Below are positions 33,881 through 42,266 of a stretch of DNA of 64,000 bases, piece by piece. The notes under the pieces were generated by a model. The model did not search any database and was not told where the DNA came from. It was given only the letters and a program-made list of their open reading frames with translations. How positions within the stretch are numbered: position 1 is the stretch's first letter; every line of letters begins with the position of its first letter. The stretch is taken from NCBI RefSeq assembly GCF_014302995.1, contig NZ_CP060295.1, positions 1,054,001-1,118,000 on the forward strand. Reading direction: 5' to 3'. Source of the DNA: Variovorax sp. PAMC26660 (lineage in GTDB: Bacteria > Pseudomonadota > Gammaproteobacteria > Burkholderiales > Burkholderiaceae_C). Both the position numbers and the translations under genes were made by a program.

Positions 33881-33926
33881 CAAACCGGGCATTTTAGCTG
33901 TCTTGTTTCTAACCCCTGGATTACCC

Positions 33927-34235
33927 ATGTATCGCCGCACGCCCCCGCCCATTTCACTGCAGCAAGCTGCAGAAGGCTCGCCCACCCTGGGAAGCCTGAT
34001 GGCGCGCGCACGCGATGCGTCGGACCGCCTGAAGGCGGTTGAAGGACTGATCCCACCGGCCATGCGCGCCGCCATCCAGGCCGGCCCCGCCGAAGGCGAT
34101 GTCTGGTGCCTGCTGGTGAAAGGCAGCGCCGCAGCCGCCAAGCTGCGCCAGTTGTCGCCGATGCTGGTGACGCGACTCAAGAACAGGGGCTGGGACGTGG
34201 CGACCATCCGGATCAAGGTGCACACGGGTCGCTGA
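33927..34235 (+). CDS. DciA-like (DUF721) protein
   Basis: 102-aa protein of the DUF721/DciA family; DciA is the ancestral loader of the replicative helicase DnaB in bacteria lacking DnaC. Family-like features are an N-terminal helical start [17 protein letters not shown], a central [18 protein letters not shown] strand-helix unit, and [16 protein letters not shown] near the end. The ATG at 33927 is inferred from the start of conservation. Divergent from secA; in many proteobacteria dciA sits in the lpxC-secA region. Confidence 0.8.
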   Translation: MYRRTPPPISLQQAAEGSPTLGSLMARARDASDRLKAVEGLIPPAMRAAIQAGPAEGDVWCLLVKGSAAAAKLRQLSPMLVTRLKNRGWDVATIRIKVHTGR

Positions 34236-34271
34236 TGCGCGCGGCATCGGCCGACAAAATTTGATGATTTG

Positions 34272-34296
34272 TCTGGATATGGATAATATTTCCAGA
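34272..34296 (+). promoter_or_regulatory. inverted repeat over the start of the cyclodeaminase-like gene
   Basis: TCTGGA (34272-34277) and TCCAGA (34291-34296) form a 6-bp inverted repeat around an AT-rich centre with GATAAT (34282-34287), a candidate -10; TTGATG at 34261-34266 could be a -35 with a short 15-base spacer. The right arm reaches the ATG, so a bound regulator would block initiation, and the transcript would be almost leaderless. Confidence 0.45.
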
Positions 34297-35282
34297 TGAC
34301 ACCTCCCACGGCACCCGCCGACGCCCAACTCCTGCTGCTCGACAAGCACCAGGTCGACGCCCTTCTCTCCCCCGACGACGTGCTCCAGGCCGTGCGCGAG
34401 GCTTTCGTGCTGCACAGCGAGCGCGAAGGCCGCGTCTTCCCGGTCGTGCGCGAACCACTATCCACGGGCGGCGTGTTCGGCATCAAGTCTGGTGATGTGC
34501 AGGCGCAGGGGCTGCTCGGCTTCAAGGCCGCCGGCTTCTGGCCCGCCAACCGGCAGCGCGGCGGCGAGCCGCACCAGGCCACGATCCTGCTGATCGACCC
34601 GGCCACCGGCCGACCGCTGTGCGTCATCGACGGCAACGCTGTGACCACGGTGCGCACCGGCGCGGCAGGCGGGCTTGGCCTTCAACAGCTCGCGCGGCCC
34701 GACAGCACGCGGCTGTGCATCTTCGGCACCGGCGTGCAGGCACGCATCCAGCTCGACTTCGCACTGCGCCTGCTTCCGTCGTTGCGCGAAGTTCTCTACG
34801 TCGGCACGAGCGGCCAGCGCAACGCCGCGTTCGAGGCCCACTTCGCGCAACGCTGCACCATCGCGCCCGCCAGCGACCGCAACGCGGCCGTCGCGCAAAG
34901 CGACATCGTGATCACCGCCACCCCGGGCGGCGGCGCACTGTTCGACCTGCAGGCCGTGCAACCCGGCACGCACCTGAATTGCGTCGGCGCCGACACCCGG
35001 GGCAAGCGCGAGCTGCCCGAGGGCCTGTTGCCGCGCGTTCGCCTTGTGGTCGATGACCGCACCCAGGCGCAACAGATCGGCGAAACCCAATGGGCGCCCG
35101 ACACGCCATCCATCGAGCTGGGCGACCTGCTGACCGGCAAGACACCCTTCGAGCGCGCTCCCCCCGACATCACCGTGTTCGACATGACCGGCCTCGCGCT
35201 GCAAGACCTGACCGTCGCGCGCCTGCTGCACGCGCGTGCAGCCGCCACCGGCACGGGCACACGCATCGCGTGGCCCTGGTAG
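34296..35282 (+). CDS. ornithine cyclodeaminase / imine reductase family protein
   Basis: 328-aa NAD(P)-binding protein of the OCD/mu-crystallin family, which includes ornithine cyclodeaminase, delta-1-pyrroline-2-carboxylate reductase and iminosuccinate reductase. Features are an N-terminal GIKSGDVQAQGLLGFKAAGF region, DGNAVTTVRTGAAGGL, the dinucleotide-binding loop CIFGTGVQARIQL and CVGADTRGKREL. Exact activity cannot be told. It converges on a threonine-synthase-like gene, and both sit beside a YheO-type regulator. Confidence 0.85.
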   Translation: MTPPTAPADAQLLLLDKHQVDALLSPDDVLQAVREAFVLHSEREGRVFPVVREPLSTGGVFGIKSGDVQAQGLLGFKAAGFWPANRQRGGEPHQATILLIDPATGRPLCVIDGNAVTTVRTGAAGGLGLQQLARPDSTRLCIFGTGVQARIQLDFALRLLPSLREVLYVGTSGQRNAAFEAHFAQRCTIAPASDRNAAVAQSDIVITATPGGGALFDLQAVQPGTHLNCVGADTRGKRELPEGLLPRVRLVVDDRTQAQQIGETQWAPDTPSIELGDLLTGKTPFERAPPDITVFDMTGLALQDLTVARLLHARAAATGTGTRIAWPW

Positions 35283-35288
35283 CGCCGG

Positions 35289-36437
35289 TCAGGCGGGCGT
35301 GCCGCCGAACAGCTCGGTCATGAACTGCGTGGACTTCAGGCCGGTGCCTGTCAGCAGCGCCACCGTTGTTTCATTCGCCCGGATGTCGCCCCGTTGTGCC
35401 AGCACCTCGATGGCCGCCGCCGCAGTGGCGGAGGTCGGCTCGGCATACAGGCCGGTGGCGGCGAGCCGGCGCACGGCAGCCGCGATCTGCTCTTCGGTCA
35501 GCGCCACCGTCCTGCCGTTCGTCTCGCGCAGCGCCTGAAGAATTTCCCGCAGGCGCACGGGCCGCTTGATGGCCGTGCCTTCCGCGATCGTCGGCTTCAC
35601 GGCCCGCTCCACCGGCGTGTCGACGCCCGCGATGAAGCTGGCATCGATCGGCGAGCAGTTCAGCGGCTGCGCCACGAAGATCCGCGGCAGCTTCGTGATC
35701 TGCCCTGCCGCCAGCAACTCCTTGAAGCCGATGTGGCAGCCCAGCACATTGCTGCCCGCGCCCGCCGGAATCACCACGTTGTCGGGCGCAACGAAGCCCA
35801 GGTCTTCCCACAGTTCGTACGCCAGGGTCTTCGTGCCCTGCAGGAAGAACGGATGCCAGTTGTGGCTGGCGTAGAAGATCGATTCCGACTGGCGCACCGC
35901 CTCGTACTCCGACTCTTCGCGCGGCCCCGGCACCAGTTGCACCTCGGCGCCGAACGCGCGTATCTGCGCCACCTTGGGCGCCGGCGTGTAGCTGGGTGCA
36001 AGCACCTTGACCCGCATGCCGGCCGCCGCGCCTGCCGCAGCGATGGCGGCGCCGCCATTGCCCGAACTGTCTTCCAGCACCGCGTCGACGCCGATCTGGC
36101 GCAGGAACGACATCATCACGGCCGCGCCGCGGTCCTTGAAGCTGCAGGTCGGGTTGAACCATTCGAGCTTGAAGTAAGGCGACAGCTCACCCCACCGCTT
36201 CTGCACCAGCGGCGTACAGCCCTCGCCCAGGCTCGAAGGCCGCTCGATCACCACCGGCAGCGCCGCGCGGTAGCGCCACACGGAGCGCTCGCGCGGGTCG
36301 ATGTCATCGCGCGTGATGCCGGGCAGCGGCGTCACCATCATCGGGTTGCCGTCGTCCGAGCGCCAGCGGCGCTCGGACAGTTCGTGATGTCGGCCAGTGA
36401 GCGGGTCGACGTAGCGTGCGCGTTCTTTCGTGGTCAT
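35289..36437 (-). CDS. threonine-synthase-like PLP enzyme 1
   Basis: 382-aa fold-type II pyridoxal-phosphate enzyme. The PLP lysine is in NPTCSFKDRGAA (about residues 95-106), the phosphate-binding glycine-rich part includes SSGNGGAAIAAAGAAAG, and the distal loop has LLTGTGLKS. The SFKDRG motif is that of threonine synthases and related beta-eliminating enzymes. It lacks the long N-terminal arm of classic threonine synthase and lies outside any thrABC context, so a catabolic lyase is at least as likely. Divergent from the YheO-type regulator. Confidence 0.8.
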   Translation of the reverse strand: MTTKERARYVDPLTGRHHELSERRWRSDDGNPMMVTPLPGITRDDIDPRERSVWRYRAALPVVIERPSSLGEGCTPLVQKRWGELSPYFKLEWFNPTCSFKDRGAAVMMSFLRQIGVDAVLEDSSGNGGAAIAAAGAAAGMRVKVLAPSYTPAPKVAQIRAFGAEVQLVPGPREESEYEAVRQSESIFYASHNWHPFFLQGTKTLAYELWEDLGFVAPDNVVIPAGAGSNVLGCHIGFKELLAAGQITKLPRIFVAQPLNCSPIDASFIAGVDTPVERAVKPTIAEGTAIKRPVRLREILQALRETNGRTVALTEEQIAAAVRRLAATGLYAEPTSATAAAAIEVLAQRGDIRANETTVALLTGTGLKSTQFMTELFGGTPA

Positions 36438-36455
36438 TCACTGCTCCATGAATTT

Positions 36456-36489
36456 GGACAATATGTCCGTCATTGTACTTTTTGTACAA
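36456..36489. promoter_or_regulatory. two inverted repeats between PLP enzyme and regulator
   Basis: GGACA-ATA-TGTCC (36456-36468) and TTGTAC-N5-GTACAA (36473-36489), both perfect and AT-rich, stand side by side in the 89-base divergent gap. They are good operator candidates for the adjacent YheO-type regulator acting on itself and on the PLP enzyme gene. Confidence 0.5.
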
Positions 36490-36526
36490 ATTGGATGCTT
36501 CGTCCAGACCTGGATACATTCCGGGC

Positions 36527-37153
36527 ATGAAAAAGAAGTCGAACAAGCAGCTGCTGGAGATGCTCGGCCATGTGGCCGAAGGCCTGGGCGAAACCTTCGC
36601 GCCGTTCTGCGAGGTGGTGGTGCACGACCTGAGCAACCCGAAGAATGCGATCTACGCAATCGAGAACAGCCTGAGCGGGCGCCAGGTGGGCCAGTCGGTG
36701 ACGGAGCTCGGACTGGCGCGCATCCGCGACCCCGAATTCCCGGCGGTGATCGCAAACTACGCCAACACCTTTCCCGACGGGCGCAAGGTCAAGAGCACCT
36801 CCATCGGCATCAAGGACGAAAGCGGCGAATACGTGGCCGCGCTGTGCCTCAACGTCGACCTGACGCTGTTCCAGAGCTTCCAGGGCGCGATCTCGCAGTT
36901 CACGCGGATCGACGACAAAGAGGTGCACGAGCAGCTCGATGCGGGCGGCAACCACTCGAACCGCATCCACGCGCGCATCGACGAATTCGCGGCCGCGCGC
37001 GCGACCACCTCGCGCTCGCTCAAGCCCGCCGACCGCAAGCAACTGGTGCAGGAGCTGAAGAAGGCGGGCCTGCTGGAAGTGCGACGCGGCGCCGAGATTG
37101 CCGCGGCGCACATGGGCGTGTCGCGCGCCACGGTCTACAGCGACGCCAAGTAG
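36527..37153 (+). CDS. YheO-type PAS/HTH transcriptional regulator
   Basis: 208-aa DNA-binding protein. The N-terminal two thirds are a YheO-like PAS domain (FAPFCEVVVHDLSNPKNAIY, then SIGIKDESGEYVAALCLNVD), and the C-terminal end is a short HTH (EIAAAHMGVSRATVYSD). Members such as DhhR and DsdR-like proteins are known to regulate amino-acid degradation genes. The ATG at 36527 (MKKKSNKQLLEMLGHVAEG) is chosen; the earlier TTG lies inside the operator palindrome. The gene ends 27 bases from a convergent binding-protein gene, with a CGCCTC/GAGGCG hairpin in the gap. Confidence 0.88.
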   Translation: MKKKSNKQLLEMLGHVAEGLGETFAPFCEVVVHDLSNPKNAIYAIENSLSGRQVGQSVTELGLARIRDPEFPAVIANYANTFPDGRKVKSTSIGIKDESGEYVAALCLNVDLTLFQSFQGAISQFTRIDDKEVHEQLDAGGNHSNRIHARIDEFAAARATTSRSLKPADRKQLVQELKKAGLLEVRRGAEIAAAHMGVSRATVYSDAK

Positions 37154-37180
37154 ACGGCTGCGCCTCTTGCGAGGCGGCGG

Positions 37181-38161
37181 CTACTGAGGCTGAAGCCCGA
37201 TCTCGTGCGCGGCCTTCTGCCAGCGCTCGGCCTCGGAGCGCAGGAAGGCGCGCAGCTCGCCCGGTGTCGAGCCCTTCATCTGCACGCCCAGCACCGACAG
37301 GCGCTCCTTCACCTGCGGATGGTCCAGCGCGGCGATGGCCTCGCGGCGCAGCTTATCGATCACATCGAGCGGCGTGGTGGCCGGTGCCACCATGGCCCAC
37401 CACTGGTCGATCTCCAGCCCCTTGAGCCCGTTCTCCGCGAGCGCGGGCACGTTCTGCAGGCCGGGAATGTTCACGCGCTGCGTGCTCGTCACCAGCAACG
37501 GCCGGATGCGGTGGGCGCCCAGCAGGCTGGAGCCGCTGGCCAGCGTGGCGAAGTGACCTGCCACCGTGCCCGCCGCGACGTCGGTGAGCGCTGGCGCCGA
37601 GCCTCGGTACGGCACCATGTTGAAACGGATCTTCGTGCGGCTCGCCAGCAGTTCGGCCGCGAGATGGCTCACGGTGCCAGCGCCGCTGTGCGCAATGGCG
37701 GGCGGCGCCGACTTCGCGGCGGCCGTCCTGATGAAGGTCTTGAAGTCCTTGCTGTCGTCGTCCATGCCCGCAAAGAACACCAGCGGTGAGGTGCCGATCA
37801 TGGTCACCGGCGTGAAGTCGCGCAGCAGGTCGTAGGGCAGCTTGGCGGTCACGGCTGGCGCAATGGCGTGCGGCAGTTCGACGATGGCGATGGTGTAGCC
37901 ATCGGGCGCAGCCTTGGCAGCGGCGTCGGTGCCGATCATGCCGGCGGCGCCGGGCCGGTTGTCCACGATCACCGGGCTGCCGATGGTCTGGCTCATGCGT
38001 TGCGCCATCGCCCGTGCAATCGCGTCGGTGCTGCCGCCCGCGGCCCAGGGCACGATGAGCTTGATGGGCCGGTCGGGGTAGGCCGCCCATGCACTTCCGG
38101 TTGCAGTGAGCAGGGCTGTAGAGCCGGTGGCCAAGAAGGCCCGGCGATGCATCGTCGGCAT
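37181..38161 (-). CDS. Bug-family (TctC-like) periplasmic binding protein
   Basis: 326-aa solute-binding protein of the tripartite tricarboxylate transporter type, expanded in Burkholderiales. A signal peptide with twin Arg (MHRRAFLATGSTALLTATGS, cleavage near AWA) leads into AYPDRPIKLIVPWAAGGSTD, the family start, then VDNRPGAAGMIGTDAAAKA. The ligand is unknown. No membrane components are adjacent, so it is an orphan Bug protein; the tctA-tctB pair at 53957-55990 has no binding protein of its own. It lies 18 bases after PLP enzyme 2 and is probably co-transcribed with it. Confidence 0.9.
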   Translation of the reverse strand: MPTMHRRAFLATGSTALLTATGSAWAAYPDRPIKLIVPWAAGGSTDAIARAMAQRMSQTIGSPVIVDNRPGAAGMIGTDAAAKAAPDGYTIAIVELPHAIAPAVTAKLPYDLLRDFTPVTMIGTSPLVFFAGMDDDSKDFKTFIRTAAAKSAPPAIAHSGAGTVSHLAAELLASRTKIRFNMVPYRGSAPALTDVAAGTVAGHFATLASGSSLLGAHRIRPLLVTSTQRVNIPGLQNVPALAENGLKGLEIDQWWAMVAPATTPLDVIDKLRREAIAALDHPQVKERLSVLGVQMKGSTPGELRAFLRSEAERWQKAAHEIGLQPQ

Positions 38162-38178
38162 GGAGGATTCCTGGAGGG

Positions 38179-39405
38179 TTAGGGTCTGTCGGGCCAGCTC
38201 GGATCGCTCGACGCATTGGCGGTCAGCATCAGCACCACGTGGGCATCGGCCGCGATGGCACTGCTCTCGCGCAGTTGCTGCAGCGCGGCCAGGCCAGCCG
38301 CCGCGCACAGTTCGGCACTGACGCCGGCACCGGCAAGCACCCGCCGGGCTGCACGGGCTTCGTCGTCGCCCACGACCACCGCACCGCCGCCCGTGGCGGT
38401 AGCAGCCTGCCATTGCAGGTACGTCACGGTGGCGCCTGCCGTCGAGAACTGCGCCGTGTGGCCGGGGTAGCTGCCGTTGAGCGCGCCACCCGCCAGCACG
38501 CGTGACAGGCGCGCGAAGGGTTCCACCAGCCAGAGCCTGGGCAGGCGCGTGATGCGCCCTGCCGCCAGCAGGTCGCGAAAGCCCGCGTAGATGCCCCAGG
38601 CGAGGTCGCCACGCGCGGTCGGGATCACGATGTGGTCCGGCAACCCGCCGTCGCTCAGGCATTCGAGCGCGATGGGCTTGTAGCCCTCGATCGCCAGCGG
38701 TGCGCTGCCCAGCGCGGGCAGGCGGTAGTTGGTCAGCGCGAAGTAGCCGGGGTATTGCGAGCGCTCGCGCACGAAGGCCCAGCGGCCTGCGTTGTCTGCG
38801 AAGACGTAGCGCCGCGCGCCCAGAGCATCGAGCTGCCGTGCATAGGTGGCGGGCATGCCTTCATAGGTGGCCACCTCGCAGCCCAGGCCTGCAGCCCACG
38901 CGTAGTGCGCAGCCGACACCGCCGCATTGCCCGAGGACGCGAGCACCAGCGTATGGGCGTCGAAGTCCAGTGCCTGCGCCACGCCCACGGCGGTCATGCG
39001 GTCCTTGTGGGAGCCGGTGGGGTTGCACGATTCGTCCTTGAGGCTCAGGCGCGCCACGCCGAAGCGCTGCGCCAGCGCGGGCATGTCCTGCTGCGGCGTG
39101 TGGCCCTCCCCCAGCGTGAAACCGGGCCCGTAGGGCATCGGCATCGCATCGGGTCCATCGGGCAGATAGCTGGCACGCAGCGCGACATGAAAGCCCGCGC
39201 GTTTGCAGGCGGGGCAGCCGTCGTGCGTCAGCGTGACCGGGTAGAGCGCATCGCATCGCAGGCACTGCAAGCCCCGCAGGTGCGGGTTGCGCGGGGGCTT
39301 CGGCGTTCGGTCCCGGACGATGGCCGTTTGGCTGCCAGAAGGATGGGCCAAAGGGTCCGCGGGCGGCGCGGTGAACTTGAAGTCCAGGACTTGCGATGTC
39401 GTCAC
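38179..39405 (-). CDS. threonine-synthase-like PLP enzyme 2, with zinc ribbon
   Basis: 408-aa fold-type II PLP enzyme with an N-terminal zinc-ribbon-like element (CLRCDALYP and CPACKRAG, residues about 47-70) as in archaeal-type threonine synthases. PLP Lys lies in NPTGSHKDRMTAVG, followed by VLASSGNAAVSAAHYAWAAG. A final VLMLTANASSD replaces the usual GTG loop seen in the other copy, so the active site differs. Divergent from a LysR regulator and upstream of the Bug protein gene, hence probably a uptake-plus-catabolism unit for an amino acid or related acid. Confidence 0.78.
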   Translation of the reverse strand: MTTSQVLDFKFTAPPADPLAHPSGSQTAIVRDRTPKPPRNPHLRGLQCLRCDALYPVTLTHDGCPACKRAGFHVALRASYLPDGPDAMPMPYGPGFTLGEGHTPQQDMPALAQRFGVARLSLKDESCNPTGSHKDRMTAVGVAQALDFDAHTLVLASSGNAAVSAAHYAWAAGLGCEVATYEGMPATYARQLDALGARRYVFADNAGRWAFVRERSQYPGYFALTNYRLPALGSAPLAIEGYKPIALECLSDGGLPDHIVIPTARGDLAWGIYAGFRDLLAAGRITRLPRLWLVEPFARLSRVLAGGALNGSYPGHTAQFSTAGATVTYLQWQAATATGGGAVVVGDDEARAARRVLAGAGVSAELCAAAGLAALQQLRESSAIAADAHVVLMLTANASSDPSWPDRP

Positions 39406-39439
39406 GAGGTCATGCGTTGGGAGTTGTGCCTAATTCTTA

Positions 39440-39497
39440 TGCATTCGGAAATAAAATAATGCAGCTACAGATACTCAACCGATAAATAAACTTATCG
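39440..39497. promoter_or_regulatory. LysR-type operator candidates
   Basis: TGCATT-N12-AATGCA (39440-39463) and CGATAA-N6-TTATCG (39480-39497) lie in the AT-rich 92-base gap between the divergent PLP enzyme and LysR genes. The first fits the spacing of a LysR-type activation site; the second abuts the LysR start codon and would suit autorepression. Confidence 0.5.
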
Positions 39498-40418
39498 ATG
39501 CGGTTCACAGAAATAGAAACCTTCCGGGCCCTCATGCGCGGCAGCTCCACCCGCAAGGCCGCCGCATTGCTGCACGTGACGCAGCCCGCCATCAGCCAAT
39601 CGCTCAAGCGTCTCGAGGCGCAGGCCGGCATGCTGTTGTTCCAGCGCACCGGCGGGCGGCTGGTGCCCACGCCCGAGGCGCGCGCGCTGTGGATCGAGGT
39701 GGAGCGCGTGTTCATCGGCATGGATGCCATCGAGCACCGCGTGCGCAGCCTGCGCGACTTCGGCGTCAGCCAGCTGGAGCTGAGCTGCTTCCCGGCCTAC
39801 GGCCTGGGCTTCATGCCGCGTGCGCTGGCAAGGTTGAAGGCGCACCGCGGCGCGAGCCCGTGGCCGCAGGTGTCGCTGCAGGTGCTCAGCTCGAAGGACG
39901 TGCGCGACCGCGTGGCGATGGGCATTTCCGATTTCGGCCTGATGGCCGACGAGCTTTCGCTCGAAGGCATCGACCATTCGACCTTCTCGCGCTTTCCGGG
40001 CGTGGTCGTCATGCCCGAGGGCCATGCGCTGGCGCGCTTCAAGACGATCAAGCCGGAGCAGCTGGCAGAGGCGCCCTTCCTCTCGCTCAACCCCGAAGAC
40101 CCGTCGCATCAACGGCTGGAGGCCGCACTCGCCCCCTACGGCGTGGCGTTGCGGGTGCTGGTGCAGACGCCCTACGCGGCCAGCGTGTGCGAGATGTCGC
40201 TGCGCGGTCTCGGCGTGGGCCTGGTCAATCCGATCACGGCGCTCGACTACGCCGAACGCGGACTGGTGGTGCGTCGCTTCTCTATCGACGTGTCCTTCAC
40301 CTGCCTGCTGGCCCTGCCGGCGGGCAAGGTCTTGTCCGCGACGGCACGCGACTTCATTTCGCTCATGCGGCTGCAACTGGTCGAGGACGAAAAGCGGCTG
40401 CAGCGCTACCTGCGCTGA
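39498..40418 (+). CDS. LysR-family transcriptional regulator
   Basis: 306-aa regulator with an N-terminal winged HTH (FRALMRGSSTRKAAALLHVTQPAISQSLKRLE) split over residues 8-40 and a C-terminal effector-binding domain. It is divergent from the zinc-ribbon PLP enzyme and Bug genes, its likely targets. There is almost no leader between the operator-like palindrome and the ATG. Confidence 0.92.
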   Translation: MRFTEIETFRALMRGSSTRKAAALLHVTQPAISQSLKRLEAQAGMLLFQRTGGRLVPTPEARALWIEVERVFIGMDAIEHRVRSLRDFGVSQLELSCFPAYGLGFMPRALARLKAHRGASPWPQVSLQVLSSKDVRDRVAMGISDFGLMADELSLEGIDHSTFSRFPGVVVMPEGHALARFKTIKPEQLAEAPFLSLNPEDPSHQRLEAALAPYGVALRVLVQTPYAASVCEMSLRGLGVGLVNPITALDYAERGLVVRRFSIDVSFTCLLALPAGKVLSATARDFISLMRLQLVEDEKRLQRYLR

Positions 40419-40439
40419 AGGCCGCCTCGCCTTCTGCTT

Positions 40440-41144
40440 TCACTTCCAGGTGAACTCGTGGTTCAGGCCGATCACGAAACCCCGCACGCCCTGTGGCCCG
40501 GTATGTGACGCGCTGACATCCACGCTGATCAGCGGCGTGATGCTGAAGCGCCCGCCGATGCGCGAGGTCCACACGCCCGCCGCCTTGCTGCGTTCCGCGA
40601 TCAGCGACACGGTGTCGTTCCACGCCCATTCGACGGCAACACCGCCACGCGGCGTGCGCACGCCGGTGCCCAGCGCCCAGTCGGCGCCGAGGTTGGCGTG
40701 CACCTGCAGGCTGCTGGTCGGTCGCCAGGTCAGGGGCACGACGAACTGGCCACCCATGCGGCCGCCGCGCCGCAGGTCGGACACGGTGCCCATCGACACC
40801 GCCGCGCTGAAGGGCGCGTCCGCCGGCTGCCCCAGAAAATTCCACTTGATCTGCGGGCCGCCGGTGATCGTGTGAACACCCTCCGCCGAGAGCCGGTCGA
40901 AGTTCAGGCCCAGTTCGACAGGGCCGACCCGACAGGCAGGCCCGATGTGGAAGCCTGTGACCGGCTCCGTGCCCGTGCGGCCCCACCAGGTTTCGTACTG
41001 GCACTGGCCCGGATCGAGCGTGCCGGCATCGTCGACATCGAAATGCCCCGCCGCCTGCGCACCCAGGCTGGCGAGCGAGCAGGAAGCGGCAAGCATCCAG
41101 CCAAGGCATGGCGGTCGGGTTGTTGTTCTGTGCCTGCTCTTCAT
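40440..41144 (-). CDS. exported protein of unknown function
   Basis: I do not recognise a named family with confidence. The 234-aa product has a signal peptide (core CLGWMLAASCSLASLGAQA, cleavage after AQA) and a mature part made of alternating strands rich in aromatic and glycine residues (GGPQIKWNFLGQ, VVPLTWRPTSSLQVHANLG), ending in an aromatic residue region HEFTWK. This pattern suits a small outer-membrane beta-barrel or a periplasmic beta protein. It follows the sensor/response-regulator pair on the same strand, with a 93-base gap. Confidence 0.65.
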   Translation of the reverse strand: MKSRHRTTTRPPCLGWMLAASCSLASLGAQAAGHFDVDDAGTLDPGQCQYETWWGRTGTEPVTGFHIGPACRVGPVELGLNFDRLSAEGVHTITGGPQIKWNFLGQPADAPFSAAVSMGTVSDLRRGGRMGGQFVVPLTWRPTSSLQVHANLGADWALGTGVRTPRGGVAVEWAWNDTVSLIAERSKAAGVWTSRIGGRFSITPLISVDVSASHTGPQGVRGFVIGLNHEFTWK

Positions 41145-41149
41145 CTCGT

Positions 41150-41184
41150 GCGTCCCAAAGGCCCTCGAACCATTCTAGGGACGC
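41150..41184 (-). promoter_or_regulatory. inverted repeat at the promoter of the exported protein gene
   Basis: GCGTCCC (41150-41156) and GGGACGC (41178-41184) form a 7-bp inverted repeat just upstream of the ATG (41144). On the minus strand a TAGAAT-like -10 lies beside the distal arm. A regulator site or leader hairpin is possible. Confidence 0.35.
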
Positions 41185-41237
41185 GGAAAGTCGGCGCCGT
41201 GACGCCGCGCCGGCACTGAAAAGGGAGAGAAGCGGGC

Positions 41238-42262
<1,025 letters not shown>

Positions 42263-42266
<4 letters not shown>

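Noticed and set aside
34675..35056. Extra frames within the cyclodeaminase-like gene
   Set aside because: Shadows without motifs; the main frame has the dinucleotide-binding loop.
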